A stretch of DNA of 64,000 bases from Cellulosimicrobium cellulans (GCF_007679345.1 NZ_VEGH01000004.1:62001-126000); one strand, 5' to 3'; shown: positions 8,326 through 17,221, numbered from the stretch's first letter. Notes: generated from the letters alone by a model not told the origin. A program made the numbers and translations.

Positions 8326-10629
8326 TCACGGCGCGGCGTCGGGGTCGGCGCCGACCGACGCCAGGCACGCCGCAGCACTCGCGTCCAGCACGTCGGCGGT
8401 GAACCCGTAGGCGCGGACGCCGGCGGGGTCGTCGCCGGCGACCTCGACGCCGATGCGCGTCTCCGCCCCCTCGAGCGCCCCGCTCCAGCGCACCTGGTGC
8501 GCTCCGGGGGCCACCTCGGTCGTGGTGCCGTCCGGCCAGGCGAGGCGCACCCCGCCGGCGGGCGCCTCGATCGTGAACGCGAGGTCCGCCCGCGGCCAGC
8601 CGCCCTCCTGCAGGGTGAGGACACGGAGCTCGCCGCCGGCCGTGCCCTGGATCGTGTTGCCGATCGGGCCGAACCCGTCCCCCGGGTAGAGCAGCGGCGG
8701 GTGCAGGACGGCGTCGGCGAGCTCGGCGTCGTCCGCCGCGCACCGTGCCGAGCCCGGGTCCAGCAGGTAGGCCTCCCACCGGCCGCTCGCGCTCACCACG
8801 GCGGGGGAGCCGAGCGCGGCGCGCGCGGCCGCCAGGTCCTCCGGGGTGCTGGACGCCGCCGCGGTGTCCACGAGCACGGCGGCGAAGCCGGCGGCGGTGA
8901 GCAGCTCGCGCTGCTCCGCCGCGGGGCGCTGCCCGAGCGCCTGCTGCCAGTCGGCGGTCGGGTCGCCCTGGAGGCCGCCGTAGGACCAGTGCAGGTCGGA
9001 GGAGGAGTAGAGGTACGGCAGGAAGCCGTCGTACGCGGAGGCCGGGCTGGTGGTGCGCAGCGCGACGGGGAACGAGACGTCGGGGTACTGGTACACCATG
9101 GCCCCCTCGGGCAGCAGCTCCTCGAGCCGTCCCGTCAGGTCGGTCACCTCTGACTGCACCGCCCGTGCGGTGCCCGGATCCGGGCGGTACATGCCGCTGG
9201 TCTGGTCGAGCAGCGCCACCGCGACCAGGACCGCCACGACGCCGGACTGGAGCAGGGGACGGCGGCGGAGCCGGCCGAGCAACGTCCCGACGGCGAGGAG
9301 CCCGAGCAGGGCGATCACGACGTGCATCCGGCTCCACGCCCGCAGGCCGCCGCCGTCGAGCGCGAACGACCAGAGCTGGCCCAGGCCGCCCACGGTGTAC
9401 GCCAGCACCGAGACCCAGGTCAGTGCCGCGAGCGTCTGCAGCACCGGCCGCCGGCGCGCACCGGGACGGCTCCACAGGGTCACGACGGCCCACACGATCA
9501 GGAAGAGGAAGCCCGCGGCGGCGACGACGCCCACCGCGGGACCCTCCGCCGGGTTCGGGAACGTCGCGTCGTACTGCTGGCGCAGCTCCCTCAAGGCGGG
9601 GACGCGGTGGCCCGACCCCGGCAGCAGCATGGCGAGGATCTTGCCGCCGTAGACGTCGGCGTCGGCCGGTGAACGCGTGACGGCGATCGAGGCGAAGCCC
9701 AGCGGGGACGGTGTCCAGCGCGCGTCGAGCCACATCGTCACGGCCACCGGGAGCGCGAGGGCGACGACCCGCAGGACCGTGGGGACCAGGACCGCGCGGA
9801 ACCCGCGCAGCCGCCACGCACCGAGGGCCGCCGCAGCGACGAGGATCCCGACGAACACCGCGTAGTACGCGTTGACCAGCCCGATGCTCAGCAGACCGAC
9901 GAGTATCGCGACCTCCCGCAGCCGCCGGCGACGCGCGCGCCAGGGCGACCGGTGGACGAGGCTGACCGCCGCCACCGCCCCGATCGGCAGCACCCAGGTC
10001 TGGGCGAGCGCGATGTGGCCGCCGGACGCACGCAGGAAGTGGTCGGGCAGCACGGCGAACGCGACGCCCACGAGGACCGCGGGCACCCGGCCGACCCGCA
10101 GCGACCTCGCCAGCCCGACGGCGGTGATCGCCGCCAGCGGGAACGACGCCACGACGGCGGCGGTCACGGCGGCGCCCACGCTGCCGGTGAGGGGAACGAG
10201 CACCTTGCCGACGACGGCGAACAGCAGGTCGTCGGTCACCGAGTACGAGTGGCTGTTCTGGGCGAACGGTGCCGCGAGGCGCTGCCCGGTCTCGTACCAG
10301 CCGGACTCGACGATGTTCTGGATCCAGGCGTGGAACGCGAGGTTGTCCCCGCTGGGGTTGGCGATCGCCGCCCCGAACTTCCACGGCTGGTACGTCCAGA
10401 GCGCGGCCAGGAGCGCGAGCCCGGCTGCGACGAGGTACGGCAGGACGACCACCGCCGCCCGCACGGCACGCGCCGCGGGGCCGGTCGTCGGCAGGACGAC
10501 CGCGCCGCGCCGGCCGGCGCGACGCGGGGCCCCGCCCTCGGCGGGGTCCTCGGCGCGACCGTCCGCGGGGGAGGTCGCGGGCTCCCGTCCGGCGGCGGTG
10601 TCGGCGGGGCCGGAGGGGGTGGATGTCAC
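8326..10629 (-). CDS. Large GT-C-like membrane protein with C-terminal extracytoplasmic domain
   Basis: A 767-aa protein. The first ~45 residues are hydrophilic and charged (DTAAGREPATSPADG...), then come roughly twelve hydrophobic segments interrupted by an outside loop with NSHSYSVTDDLLFAVVG and by SGGHIALAQTW. The last ~250 residues are soluble and include beta-rich stretches such as GGVRLAWPDGTTTEVAPG. Overall it resembles large actinobacterial GT-C or YfhO/PTPS-related membrane proteins that transfer sugars outside the membrane; substrate is unknown. GTG 10629 was chosen because it opens the hydrophilic N-terminus; an ATG at 10779 would add low-complexity sequence and invade the amidase promoter region. 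Confidence 0.75.
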   Translation of the reverse strand: MTSTPSGPADTAAGREPATSPADGRAEDPAEGGAPRRAGRRGAVVLPTTGPAARAVRAAVVVLPYLVAAGLALLAALWTYQPWKFGAAIANPSGDNLAFHAWIQNIVESGWYETGQRLAAPFAQNSHSYSVTDDLLFAVVGKVLVPLTGSVGAAVTAAVVASFPLAAITAVGLARSLRVGRVPAVLVGVAFAVLPDHFLRASGGHIALAQTWVLPIGAVAAVSLVHRSPWRARRRRLREVAILVGLLSIGLVNAYYAVFVGILVAAAALGAWRLRGFRAVLVPTVLRVVALALPVAVTMWLDARWTPSPLGFASIAVTRSPADADVYGGKILAMLLPGSGHRVPALRELRQQYDATFPNPAEGPAVGVVAAAGFLFLIVWAVVTLWSRPGARRRPVLQTLAALTWVSVLAYTVGGLGQLWSFALDGGGLRAWSRMHVVIALLGLLAVGTLLGRLRRRPLLQSGVVAVLVAVALLDQTSGMYRPDPGTARAVQSEVTDLTGRLEELLPEGAMVYQYPDVSFPVALRTTSPASAYDGFLPYLYSSSDLHWSYGGLQGDPTADWQQALGQRPAAEQRELLTAAGFAAVLVDTAAASSTPEDLAAARAALGSPAVVSASGRWEAYLLDPGSARCAADDAELADAVLHPPLLYPGDGFGPIGNTIQGTAGGELRVLTLQEGGWPRADLAFTIEAPAGGVRLAWPDGTTTEVAPGAHQVRWSGALEGAETRIGVEVAGDDPAGVRAYGFTADVLDASAAACLASVGADPDAAP

Positions 10630-10742
10630 GACGCGGGAGCCTTCGGTCGACAGCGGGAGGCGCAGCCCAGGGTAGCGGCCGGGCCGCACCCCCCGTGCGC
10701 GCGGGCTCGCGGGTGAGGGGTGACGGCGCGCCGCGGCGAGGC

Positions 10743-10771
10743 TTGACCACCGGTCAACGGCACCTGAAACT
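10743..10771 (+). promoter_or_regulatory. Putative promoter of the amidase gene with an inverted repeat over the -35
   Basis: TTGACC at 10743-10748, a 17-nt spacer and GAAACT at 10766-10771. The -35 is one arm of a perfect inverted repeat, TTGACC-ACC-GGTCAA (10743-10757), which could be an operator. The start codon is 38 nt further on. Confidence 0.5.
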
Positions 10772-10808
10772 GCCAGCATCCCCCCGTCGTCGACGTCAGG
10801 ACCTCACC

Positions 10809-12878
10809 ATGTTCCCCCGGATCCTCCTGGCGGCCGCGCTGGTCGCCGGCCCCGGCCTCGCCGTGCCGGTCGCGGCGGGCGCCGACCGGGCGCCCACCAC
10901 CGTGACGGCTGCGACGGCGGCGGGTGATCCCGACGTGACGGTCTCCGACGTCCCGGTCGTGGTGCCGGCGACCGACGCCGCGGGCGTCGTCGTGACGCCG
11001 GACGACGTGCCGGCCGGGGCGGTCGTGGCGGAGCCGGCGGACGGGGGGACGGGAGACGCGCTGCGCGTGCCCGATCCCGTGGCGCCCGGCGACGCGGCCG
11101 AGCCCGGCCCCACCGCCAGCCCGGAGCCGTCCGCCAGCCCTGAGCCGTCCGCGAGCCCGGAGCCGTCCGCGGCGTCCGTCCCGCAGCCCGACGACGTCGC
11201 GGCCGACCGGCTCGTGACCGGGGAGATCCCGACGGACGAGGCGCAGACGCTCGGCCTGACGTGGCCCGCGGACGCGGTCGACGTCGCGGCGCTCGACGCG
11301 CAGGTGCGCACCCGAGACGGCGAGGTCTGGTCCGACTGGGAGGCGCTGCAGGTCGACGACGTCGCCCCCGACGCCGGCACCCCCGACGCCGAGTCCGCGG
11401 TCCGCGGCGGGACCGCGTCGCTGTGGTTCGGCGACGCCGAGGCCGTCCAGCTGTCGTTCGCGGCCACCGAGGAGGGCGGTCCGGACGATCTGCGGGTCGT
11501 GCTGGTGGGGTCGCAGGAGGACCCCGACGCGGCCGGGACGCCGGCACCGGCCGGACCGGTTGTGGCGGGCGCCTCGGCGACCGGTGAGCCCGTGCTCCGC
11601 ACCGCGGCGTTCAGCACGGGCGCCGCCTCCGTCCAGTCCGCCGCGGCGGCGCCCGCGATCTACCTGCGCGGCCAGTGGGGTGCGGCCGCGGCGAGCTGCA
11701 CGCCGGACAAGGCGAGCTCGCTGGTCGGCGCGGTCGTGCACCACACCGCTGGCTCGAACAGCTATGGCAGCGTGGCCGAGGCCATGCAGATGATCCGCAA
11801 CGACCAGCGGTACCACATGACCGGCCGGGGCTGGTGCGACCTGGGGTACAACTTCGTGGTCGACAAGTGGGGCAACGTCTACGAGGGGCGCGGCGGCAGC
11901 ATGACGAGCCCCGTGATCGGCGTGCACGCCGGCGGCTTCAACACCGGTACGGTCGGCGTGGCCATGCTGGGCACGTACGACGCCGCGCCGTCCGCGGGGA
12001 CCGTCTCCGGGGTCGCGGCCGTGATCGGCTGGCGGCTCGGTGCCTACAACGTCGACCCCGGCGGCTGGATGTCCTACCGGACGGGGGTCGGGGAGAACTC
12101 CCGGTACCAGAACACCACCGTGACGCTGCCGCGCGTCTTCGGGCACCGGGACGTGTCCTACACGGCGTGCCCCGGCAACGGCGGGTACTCGGTGCTCCAG
12201 GCGATCCGCGACCAGGCGCGCGCCGCCTACTTCGACCCGGCGGAGTACGCCGCCTCGCGCTCGGTGGTGACCGCGCTCTACACCGACCTCCTGGGCCGCG
12301 GCCCGGACCCGACCGGGCTGCAGGGCTGGTCCGCGGCGCTGCTGTCGGGGACCAGCCAGTCGGCGCTGGTCGACACCCTGACCCGCAGCGACGAGTACAT
12401 CTCGAAGCGCGTGGCGAAGGCCTACCGCGAGGTGCTCGGCCGCGAACCGGAGGGGGTCGGGGCCAACAACTGGCTCGTGGCCATCCGCAACGGCCAGGCG
12501 ACGGTCGACGACGTCCAGCGCCGGTTCTACGACTCCGACGAGTACTTCGCCGCCTCGGGCGGCACGATGCAGGGGTACGTCCAGCGCCTCTACACCACCA
12601 TGCTGCGGCGCGGCGCGGGCCCGGCGGAGGTGAACCAGTGGGTCACCCTGGCGAAGCAGCACGGGCGCGCGTGGGTCGTCGACTCGATCTGGTGGTCGGT
12701 GGAGGCCGCGTCGATCCGGTCGGGCGACTACTACCAGACGTTCCTGGGCCGTGGCCCCGACCCGACCGGCCAGGCCGCCTGGGCGCAGGTCCTGCTCCAG
12801 CGCGGGGAGGGGGCCGTGCGGACGGGCATCGCCGGCAGCCTCGAGTACCGCGGGCGGGCGATCGCGCGGTTCCCGTGA
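10809..12878 (+). CDS. Secreted N-acetylmuramoyl-L-alanine amidase (PGRP/Amidase_2) with DUF4214 tail
   Basis: A 689-aa exported protein predicted to cut the amide between MurNAc and the stem peptide. Residues 1-22 form a signal peptide (ILLAAALVAGPGLAVPVAAG). A Pro/Ala/Asp-rich region with three SPEPSA repeats (about 102-120) and a beta-rich prodomain follow. The PGRP catalytic domain spans about 283-470 with zinc-ligand candidates in VVHHTAG, the conserved YNFVVDKWGNVYEGRGG, and FGHRDVSYTACPG. Residues 483-689 are four DUF4214 repeats. ATG 10809 begins the signal peptide; the longer frame upstream is antisense to the neighbouring gene. The DUF4214 tail is nearly identical to that at 16494-17116. 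Confidence 0.9.
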   Translation: MFPRILLAAALVAGPGLAVPVAAGADRAPTTVTAATAAGDPDVTVSDVPVVVPATDAAGVVVTPDDVPAGAVVAEPADGGTGDALRVPDPVAPGDAAEPGPTASPEPSASPEPSASPEPSAASVPQPDDVAADRLVTGEIPTDEAQTLGLTWPADAVDVAALDAQVRTRDGEVWSDWEALQVDDVAPDAGTPDAESAVRGGTASLWFGDAEAVQLSFAATEEGGPDDLRVVLVGSQEDPDAAGTPAPAGPVVAGASATGEPVLRTAAFSTGAASVQSAAAAPAIYLRGQWGAAAASCTPDKASSLVGAVVHHTAGSNSYGSVAEAMQMIRNDQRYHMTGRGWCDLGYNFVVDKWGNVYEGRGGSMTSPVIGVHAGGFNTGTVGVAMLGTYDAAPSAGTVSGVAAVIGWRLGAYNVDPGGWMSYRTGVGENSRYQNTTVTLPRVFGHRDVSYTACPGNGGYSVLQAIRDQARAAYFDPAEYAASRSVVTALYTDLLGRGPDPTGLQGWSAALLSGTSQSALVDTLTRSDEYISKRVAKAYREVLGREPEGVGANNWLVAIRNGQATVDDVQRRFYDSDEYFAASGGTMQGYVQRLYTTMLRRGAGPAEVNQWVTLAKQHGRAWVVDSIWWSVEAASIRSGDYYQTFLGRGPDPTGQAAWAQVLLQRGEGAVRTGIAGSLEYRGRAIARFP
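11115..11168 (+). repeat. Three tandem 18-bp repeats inside the amidase gene
   Basis: Three copies of an 18-bp unit (11115-11132, 11133-11150, 11151-11168) differ only by single substitutions. They encode the hexapeptide A-S-P-E-P-S three times, a flexible linker typical of secreted actinobacterial proteins. Copy number may vary between strains. Confidence 0.8.
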
Positions 12879-12889
12879 ACCGGCGGTAG

Positions 12890-12941
12890 CGGCACGGCGG
12901 AGGGCCGGCACCCGAGCGGGTGCCGGCCCTCCGCCGTGCCG
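12890..12941. terminator. 52-nt perfect hairpin between amidase and wzt
   Basis: A 25-bp perfect stem (12890-12914 with 12917-12941) and a two-base apex (realistically a larger loop) lie between convergent genes. No T-run follows, so it would act as a bidirectional GC-rich terminator or a transcript-stabilising element. A related hairpin follows the other DUF4214 gene. Confidence 0.8.
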
Positions 12942-12969
12942 GGGACCCGCCCGGGCGCCAGGCGGGGCG

Positions 12970-14187
12970 TCAGCCCTGCACGCGGTCCAGCACCAGCTCC
13001 GGGGAGGCCCAGACGGGGCCGACCGTGGTCCCGTCGGACGTCACCGTGAAGCTCGCGGACTCCCGCAGCCGGGCGAGCTCGGCGCCGCTGGGGCCGGCGA
13101 CGGCCCCGTGGCACGTGTAGCTGCCCTCGCCCAGGCGCAGGTCGCGGAGTCGGATCTCGAAGCGCTGACGCCCGATCAGCGGCGGCAGCGTGAGGCCCAG
13201 CAGCGTGGTGTTGGTGCCGAGCACGTTGACCCCGAGCCCGGTCTCGATGCCGACGCCGATCGTGGGGTCGGCCACGGCCTCGGTCGCCTGGACCGTCACC
13301 GCGATCACGACGTCGGCGCCCGGCGTGATCGTCGAGGCGGGGGAGCCGTCCGCACCGAGCAGCTCGACGGACTCCACCGTGACGCGCGGCGCTGCGGGCT
13401 CCTCGATGCGCTCGGCGGTCTCGCGCCGGTGCTCGAGGTCCTCCTGGCGCTGCTGGTCGAACTCGTGCCGCAGGGTGCGCAGCGCGTCGCGGGTCTCGCC
13501 GTCCGCGATCACGCGACCGCTCTCGAGGACGACGGCCCGGTCGCAGACGTCGGCGACCTGGTCCAGCGAGTGGGTCACCAGCACGATGGTGCGACCGTCG
13601 TGCTGGAACTCCCGGATGCGGTCCATGCACTTGCGCTGGAACGGCTCGTCACCGACGGCCAGCACCTCGTCCACCAGCAGGATGTCCGGATCCACGTGCA
13701 CCGCGACGGCGAACGCGAGGCGGACGTACATCCCCGAGGAGTAGAACTTGACCTGCGTGTCGATGAACCGCTCGATGCCGGAGAAGTCGACGATGGCGTC
13801 GAAGTACTTGTCGGTCTGCGCGGTCGACAGGCCGAGGATCGAGGCGTTCAGGTAGACGTTCTCGCGCCCGGTGAGGTCCGGGTGGAACCCCGCGCCGAGC
13901 TCCAGGAGGGCCGCCATGCGGCCGCGCGTGCGGACGGTGCCGGACGTCGGCTGCAGGATGCCGCCGATCGCCTTCAGCAGGGTGCTCTTGCCGGACCCGT
14001 TGGGCCCGACCAGGCCGACGGTCGTCCCGGACTCGATCTCGAGGTCCACGTCGCGCAGCGCCCAGAAGTCCTCCTTGTGGAGGTTCGAGCGCCCGAAGTT
14101 GACGATGCGCTCCTTGAGCGACTTCTCCTTGCGGATCACGAACCGCTTGGACAGGCCGTGGACCTCGACAACGGTGGTGGTGGTCAT
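12970..14187 (-). CDS. wzt: Polysaccharide ABC exporter ATPase with C-terminal glycan-binding domain
   Basis: A 405-aa ATP-binding subunit of a teichoic acid/O-antigen type exporter. The ABC domain has Walker A GPNGSGKST at 61-69, the family-typical degenerate signature SSGM at 150-153, and Walker B with D173-E174. From about residue 275 a beta-sandwich extension (PRVTVESVELLGADG ... FTVTSDG) resembles the Wzt C-terminal domain that reads the finished end of the polymer in O9a-type systems. ATG 14187 overlaps the wzm stop. The carrier with this domain implies a length- or cap-controlled polymer. The methyltransferase at 20226-21182 could make such a cap (inference). Confidence 0.92.
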   Translation of the reverse strand: MTTTTVVEVHGLSKRFVIRKEKSLKERIVNFGRSNLHKEDFWALRDVDLEIESGTTVGLVGPNGSGKSTLLKAIGGILQPTSGTVRTRGRMAALLELGAGFHPDLTGRENVYLNASILGLSTAQTDKYFDAIVDFSGIERFIDTQVKFYSSGMYVRLAFAVAVHVDPDILLVDEVLAVGDEPFQRKCMDRIREFQHDGRTIVLVTHSLDQVADVCDRAVVLESGRVIADGETRDALRTLRHEFDQQRQEDLEHRRETAERIEEPAAPRVTVESVELLGADGSPASTITPGADVVIAVTVQATEAVADPTIGVGIETGLGVNVLGTNTTLLGLTLPPLIGRQRFEIRLRDLRLGEGSYTCHGAVAGPSGAELARLRESASFTVTSDGTTVGPVWASPELVLDRVQG

Positions 14188-15089
14188 CAGAGCTCCTGGG
14201 CGAAGTTGCCCTGCAGGCGCGCGAAGACGCGCTGGGCGACGAACGTGAACACGACACCGATCCCGAGCCAGGCCCAGAGCATCCCCGCGAGGCCGTCGGG
14301 GACGGGCTGGCCGTCGCCGGCCACCCAGAACGTCTGCTGGAAGCCCATGATCGCGGCGGTCATCGGGTTGGTGAGGTACAGCTTCTCGAGCGTGCCGCTG
14401 CCGAGGCCGTCCTGGACGAGCTGCCACGAGTAGACGATCGGCGACGCCCAGAACGCGATCATGATCGCGATCTCCACGAGGTACTGGATGTCGCGGAGGT
14501 AGACGTTGATCGCGGACAGCAGCAGCGACCACCCGAGGGCGGTCACCACGATGACCGCGAGCGACAGCGGGAGGTAGCCCCAGCGGGACCCGGTCGGGAA
14601 GTTCCCCACGGCGATGGTCGCGGCGACGAGGATCCCGAGCTGGATCACGAAGTTGAACAGCGCAGACCCCATGGACGCGAGCGGGAAGATCTCGCGGGGC
14701 AGGTACACCTTCTTCACCAGGCCGGCGTTCTGCACGATCGAGGCGGTCCCGGTGGACACCGCCTCGGAGAACAGCCCCCAGGCGGTCAGGCCGGTGTAGA
14801 TGAAGATCGCGAAGTCCGGGATGTTCCGGGCCGCGCCCAGGAACTTGCCCAGGGCGATGTAGTAGATGAGCAGCAGCGCCAGCGGGCGCATCAGGCTCCA
14901 CACGAAGCCGAGCGCGCTGTCCTTGTACCGGGCCTTGACCTCCCGCTTGACCAGCAGGTTCAGCAGCTCGCGGTGTGCCCAGATGTCCTGCACCGAGTGC
15001 CCGAAGCCGCGGAAGACGCCGGGTCGGGTGCCGGCGGTCCGCAGCGGCTGGGTGGCGAGCTCCAGAGCGCGGGCGTCGCGGAGGTCCAT
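14187..15089 (-). CDS. wzm: Polysaccharide ABC exporter permease
   Basis: A 300-aa ABC-2 type permease with six predicted membrane segments. The N-terminal cytoplasmic helix VQDIWAHRELLNLLVKREVK and the following KARYKDSALGFVW are hallmark sequences of TagG/Wzm proteins. It exports a lipid-linked polymer made in the cytoplasm, powered by Wzt, whose ATG overlaps its stop. A putative -10 TAGAGT lies 51 bp upstream (15140-15145). The pair is isolated between two secreted wall-enzyme genes transcribed in the opposite direction. Confidence 0.93.
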   Translation of the reverse strand: MDLRDARALELATQPLRTAGTRPGVFRGFGHSVQDIWAHRELLNLLVKREVKARYKDSALGFVWSLMRPLALLLIYYIALGKFLGAARNIPDFAIFIYTGLTAWGLFSEAVSTGTASIVQNAGLVKKVYLPREIFPLASMGSALFNFVIQLGILVAATIAVGNFPTGSRWGYLPLSLAVIVVTALGWSLLLSAINVYLRDIQYLVEIAIMIAFWASPIVYSWQLVQDGLGSGTLEKLYLTNPMTAAIMGFQQTFWVAGDGQPVPDGLAGMLWAWLGIGVVFTFVAQRVFARLQGNFAQEL

Positions 15090-15139
15090 CGTTCTCCTGG
15101 GGGTCGGCCGACGGTCGGGACTGCCCGACCGGCGCCGAC

Positions 15140-15145
15140 ACTCTA
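15140..15145 (-). promoter_or_regulatory. Putative -10 (TAGAGT) of wzm-wzt
   Basis: Minus-strand GGGTAGAGTGTC in the 161-bp divergent gap between wzm and the SpoIID-like gene. It matches the element at 8295-8300. No clear -35 is visible. Confidence 0.35.
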
Positions 15146-15250
15146 CCCGTCACCCGGACGCACCCCTCCGGATCCGCCCGCCGGCGGGACCGCGGCGGGG
15201 ATACTGGACCCGCCGGTCCGCGCCCGCGGGCCGCGGACGATCGGAGCACC

Positions 15251-17116
15251 ATGCCCGTCAGACTCGCCCGCGCGGTCGCGCGCCTCGCGGCGCTCGCCCT
15301 CGTGGCCGCGGTGGCCCTGGTGGCCGGCGCACCCGCCGAACGCGCCGAGGCAGCACCAGGCGACACGCTCACGGTCTCGGGCCACGGCTGGGGCCACGGC
15401 CGCGGCATGGGCCAGTACGGGGCCCTCGGCTACGCGGTCGACCACGGCTGGTCCGCCGCGCAGATCCTCGACCACTACTACGGCGGCACCGTCGCCGGGA
15501 ACGTGGGCAACCGGGAGCTGACGGTGGAGCTGACCGCGCTGACCGGCAGGGAGCTCGTCGCCATCGGACGCGACCTGCGGGTCAACGGCGCGGCCGTGGG
15601 CAGCGGGAACGTGGCGATCCTGGCCCGCGCGCAGTCCGACGGGTCGGTGCAGCTGTTCACGTCGACGACGTGCGCCGGGCCGACGTGGACGCCGCTGGCC
15701 GGGTCCTACCGGGCCGGCTCGCTGGAGATCGGGACCGCGAGCCAGGCGGGGTTCGACCGCCTGATCCGCGTCTGCGAGTCCGCCGGCGAGCGCGCCTACC
15801 GCGGGACGCTGTCCGTCCAGCGCGTCAACGGCAGCCAGATGACGTTCAACCGTCTCGGTTCGGAGGACTACCTGCGCGGCGTGGTGCCGCGGGAGTCGCC
15901 CGCCTCCTGGGGGTCGGCGGGCGCAGGGCGCGGGATGCAGGCCCTGATGGCGCAGTCCGTCGCGGCCCGGAGCTACGCGCTCTCCGGCACGCGCCCGTCG
16001 GGCGCGACCACGTGCGACACGACGGCGTGCCAGGTCTACTCCGGCGCCGCGTTCCAGGCCTGGAGCCAGGCGCAGACGGTGCTCGACGCCGCCGCGACGA
16101 ACCAGGCGATCGACGCCACCGCGGGGGTCGTGCGGCTCAAGCCCGGCACCGGGACGGTCGTGCGGACCGAGTTCAGCTCCTCGACCGGCGGCTACACCGC
16201 CGGCGGAGCCTTCCCCGCGGTCGTGGACGAGGGTGACGACACCGCCTCGAACCCGAACCACAGCTGGGTCACGAGCATCCCCGTCGCGACCGCGTCCGCC
16301 CAGCTCGGGGTCGGGACGATCCGGTCGATGGCCGTGACGCAGCGCAACGGCCTCGGTGCCGACGGCGGCCGGGTGCTCCAGGTGTCGGTGTCCGGCTCGT
16401 CCGGCTCGCGCACGATGACCGGCAACGAGGTACGCGTCGCGCTCGGCCTCAAGAGCGACTGGTTCAGCATCAGCTGGACGTCGCCCGCCGAGGCGGCGTC
16501 GGTCGTCACCGCGCTGTACGTCGACCTCCTCGGTCGCGGCCCCGACCCGACCGGCCTGCAGGGCTGGTCGGCCGCGCTGCTGTCCGGGACCAGCCAGTCC
16601 GTCCTGGTGGACACGCTCACCCGGAGCGACGAGTACATCGCGAAGCGGGTCGCCAAGGCCTACCGGGAGGTGCTGGGCCGCGAGCCGGACCCGGTCGGGG
16701 CGGAGGCGTGGCTGGTGGCGATCCGGGCCAGGCAGTCGACGGTCGACGACGTCCAGCGCCGGTTCTACGACTCGGACGAGTACTTCGCCGCGTCGGGCGG
16801 GACGTGGGAGGGGTACGTGCAGCGGCTCTACACCACGATGCTCCGCCGCGGCGCGGGTCAGGCGGAGGTGGCGCAGTGGGTCTCCCTGGTCGGTTCGCAG
16901 GGCCGCGCCTGGGTGGTCGACTCCATCTGGTGGTCGCAGGAGGCGGCGGCGATCCGCGCCGGCGACTACTACCAGACCTTCCTCGGCCGCGGGCCGGACC
17001 CGGCGGGCCAGGCCGCGTGGGCGCAGGTGCTGCTGCAGCACGGCGAGGGGGCGGTGCGCACCGGTATCGCGGGCAGCCTCGAGTACCGGGCGCGCGCCAT
17101 CGCGCGGTACCCGTGA
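15251..17116 (+). CDS. Secreted SpoIID/LytB-domain protein with DUF4214 tail
   Basis: A 621-aa exported protein. A signal peptide (LAALALVAAVALVAGAPAERAEA) ends near residue 34. The SpoIID/LytB domain spans about 40-410: it has GHGWGHGRGMGQYGALGYA at the N-terminal end and the typical YLRGVVPRESPASWG, AQSVAARSYAL and EFSSSTGGYTAGG motifs. SpoIID-family proteins are lytic transglycosylases acting on glycan strands lacking stem peptides, so it could follow the amidase at 10809. Residues 415-621 are a four-repeat DUF4214 tail almost identical to that amidase's. ATG 15251 starts the signal peptide; the longer frame is antisense to wzm. Confidence 0.88.
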   Translation: MPVRLARAVARLAALALVAAVALVAGAPAERAEAAPGDTLTVSGHGWGHGRGMGQYGALGYAVDHGWSAAQILDHYYGGTVAGNVGNRELTVELTALTGRELVAIGRDLRVNGAAVGSGNVAILARAQSDGSVQLFTSTTCAGPTWTPLAGSYRAGSLEIGTASQAGFDRLIRVCESAGERAYRGTLSVQRVNGSQMTFNRLGSEDYLRGVVPRESPASWGSAGAGRGMQALMAQSVAARSYALSGTRPSGATTCDTTACQVYSGAAFQAWSQAQTVLDAAATNQAIDATAGVVRLKPGTGTVVRTEFSSSTGGYTAGGAFPAVVDEGDDTASNPNHSWVTSIPVATASAQLGVGTIRSMAVTQRNGLGADGGRVLQVSVSGSSGSRTMTGNEVRVALGLKSDWFSISWTSPAEAASVVTALYVDLLGRGPDPTGLQGWSAALLSGTSQSVLVDTLTRSDEYIAKRVAKAYREVLGREPDPVGAEAWLVAIRARQSTVDDVQRRFYDSDEYFAASGGTWEGYVQRLYTTMLRRGAGQAEVAQWVSLVGSQGRAWVVDSIWWSQEAAAIRAGDYYQTFLGRGPDPAGQAAWAQVLLQHGEGAVRTGIAGSLEYRARAIARYP

Positions 17117-17139
17117 CGCGCTGACGGCCTGCGCGCCGC

Positions 17140-17176
17140 GACGGAGGGCAGGCACCCACGGTGCCGGCCCTCCGTC
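17140..17176. terminator. Hairpin after the SpoIID-DUF4214 gene
   Basis: A 17-bp stem (17140-17156 with 17160-17176) has one mismatch and a three-base apex. Its core (GGAGGGC-GGCACC and complement) matches the core of the hairpin at 12890-12941, suggesting the terminator was duplicated with the DUF4214 tail. Confidence 0.7.
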
Positions 17177-17221
17177 CTGGCGAGGCCCCGACGGGCGGTC
17201 GCGTGGTGCGCCGCTCGGCCG

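Noticed and set aside
8189-10750. An 853-codon minus-strand frame over the membrane gene
   Set aside because: Its translation is Arg/Pro/Gly-rich in the pattern of an out-of-frame GC-rich gene; the hydrophobic 767-aa frame on the same strand is the real gene.
14975-15250. Long N-terminal extension of the SpoIID-like protein
   Set aside because: It would be antisense to wzm and would bury the clear signal peptide that begins at 15251.
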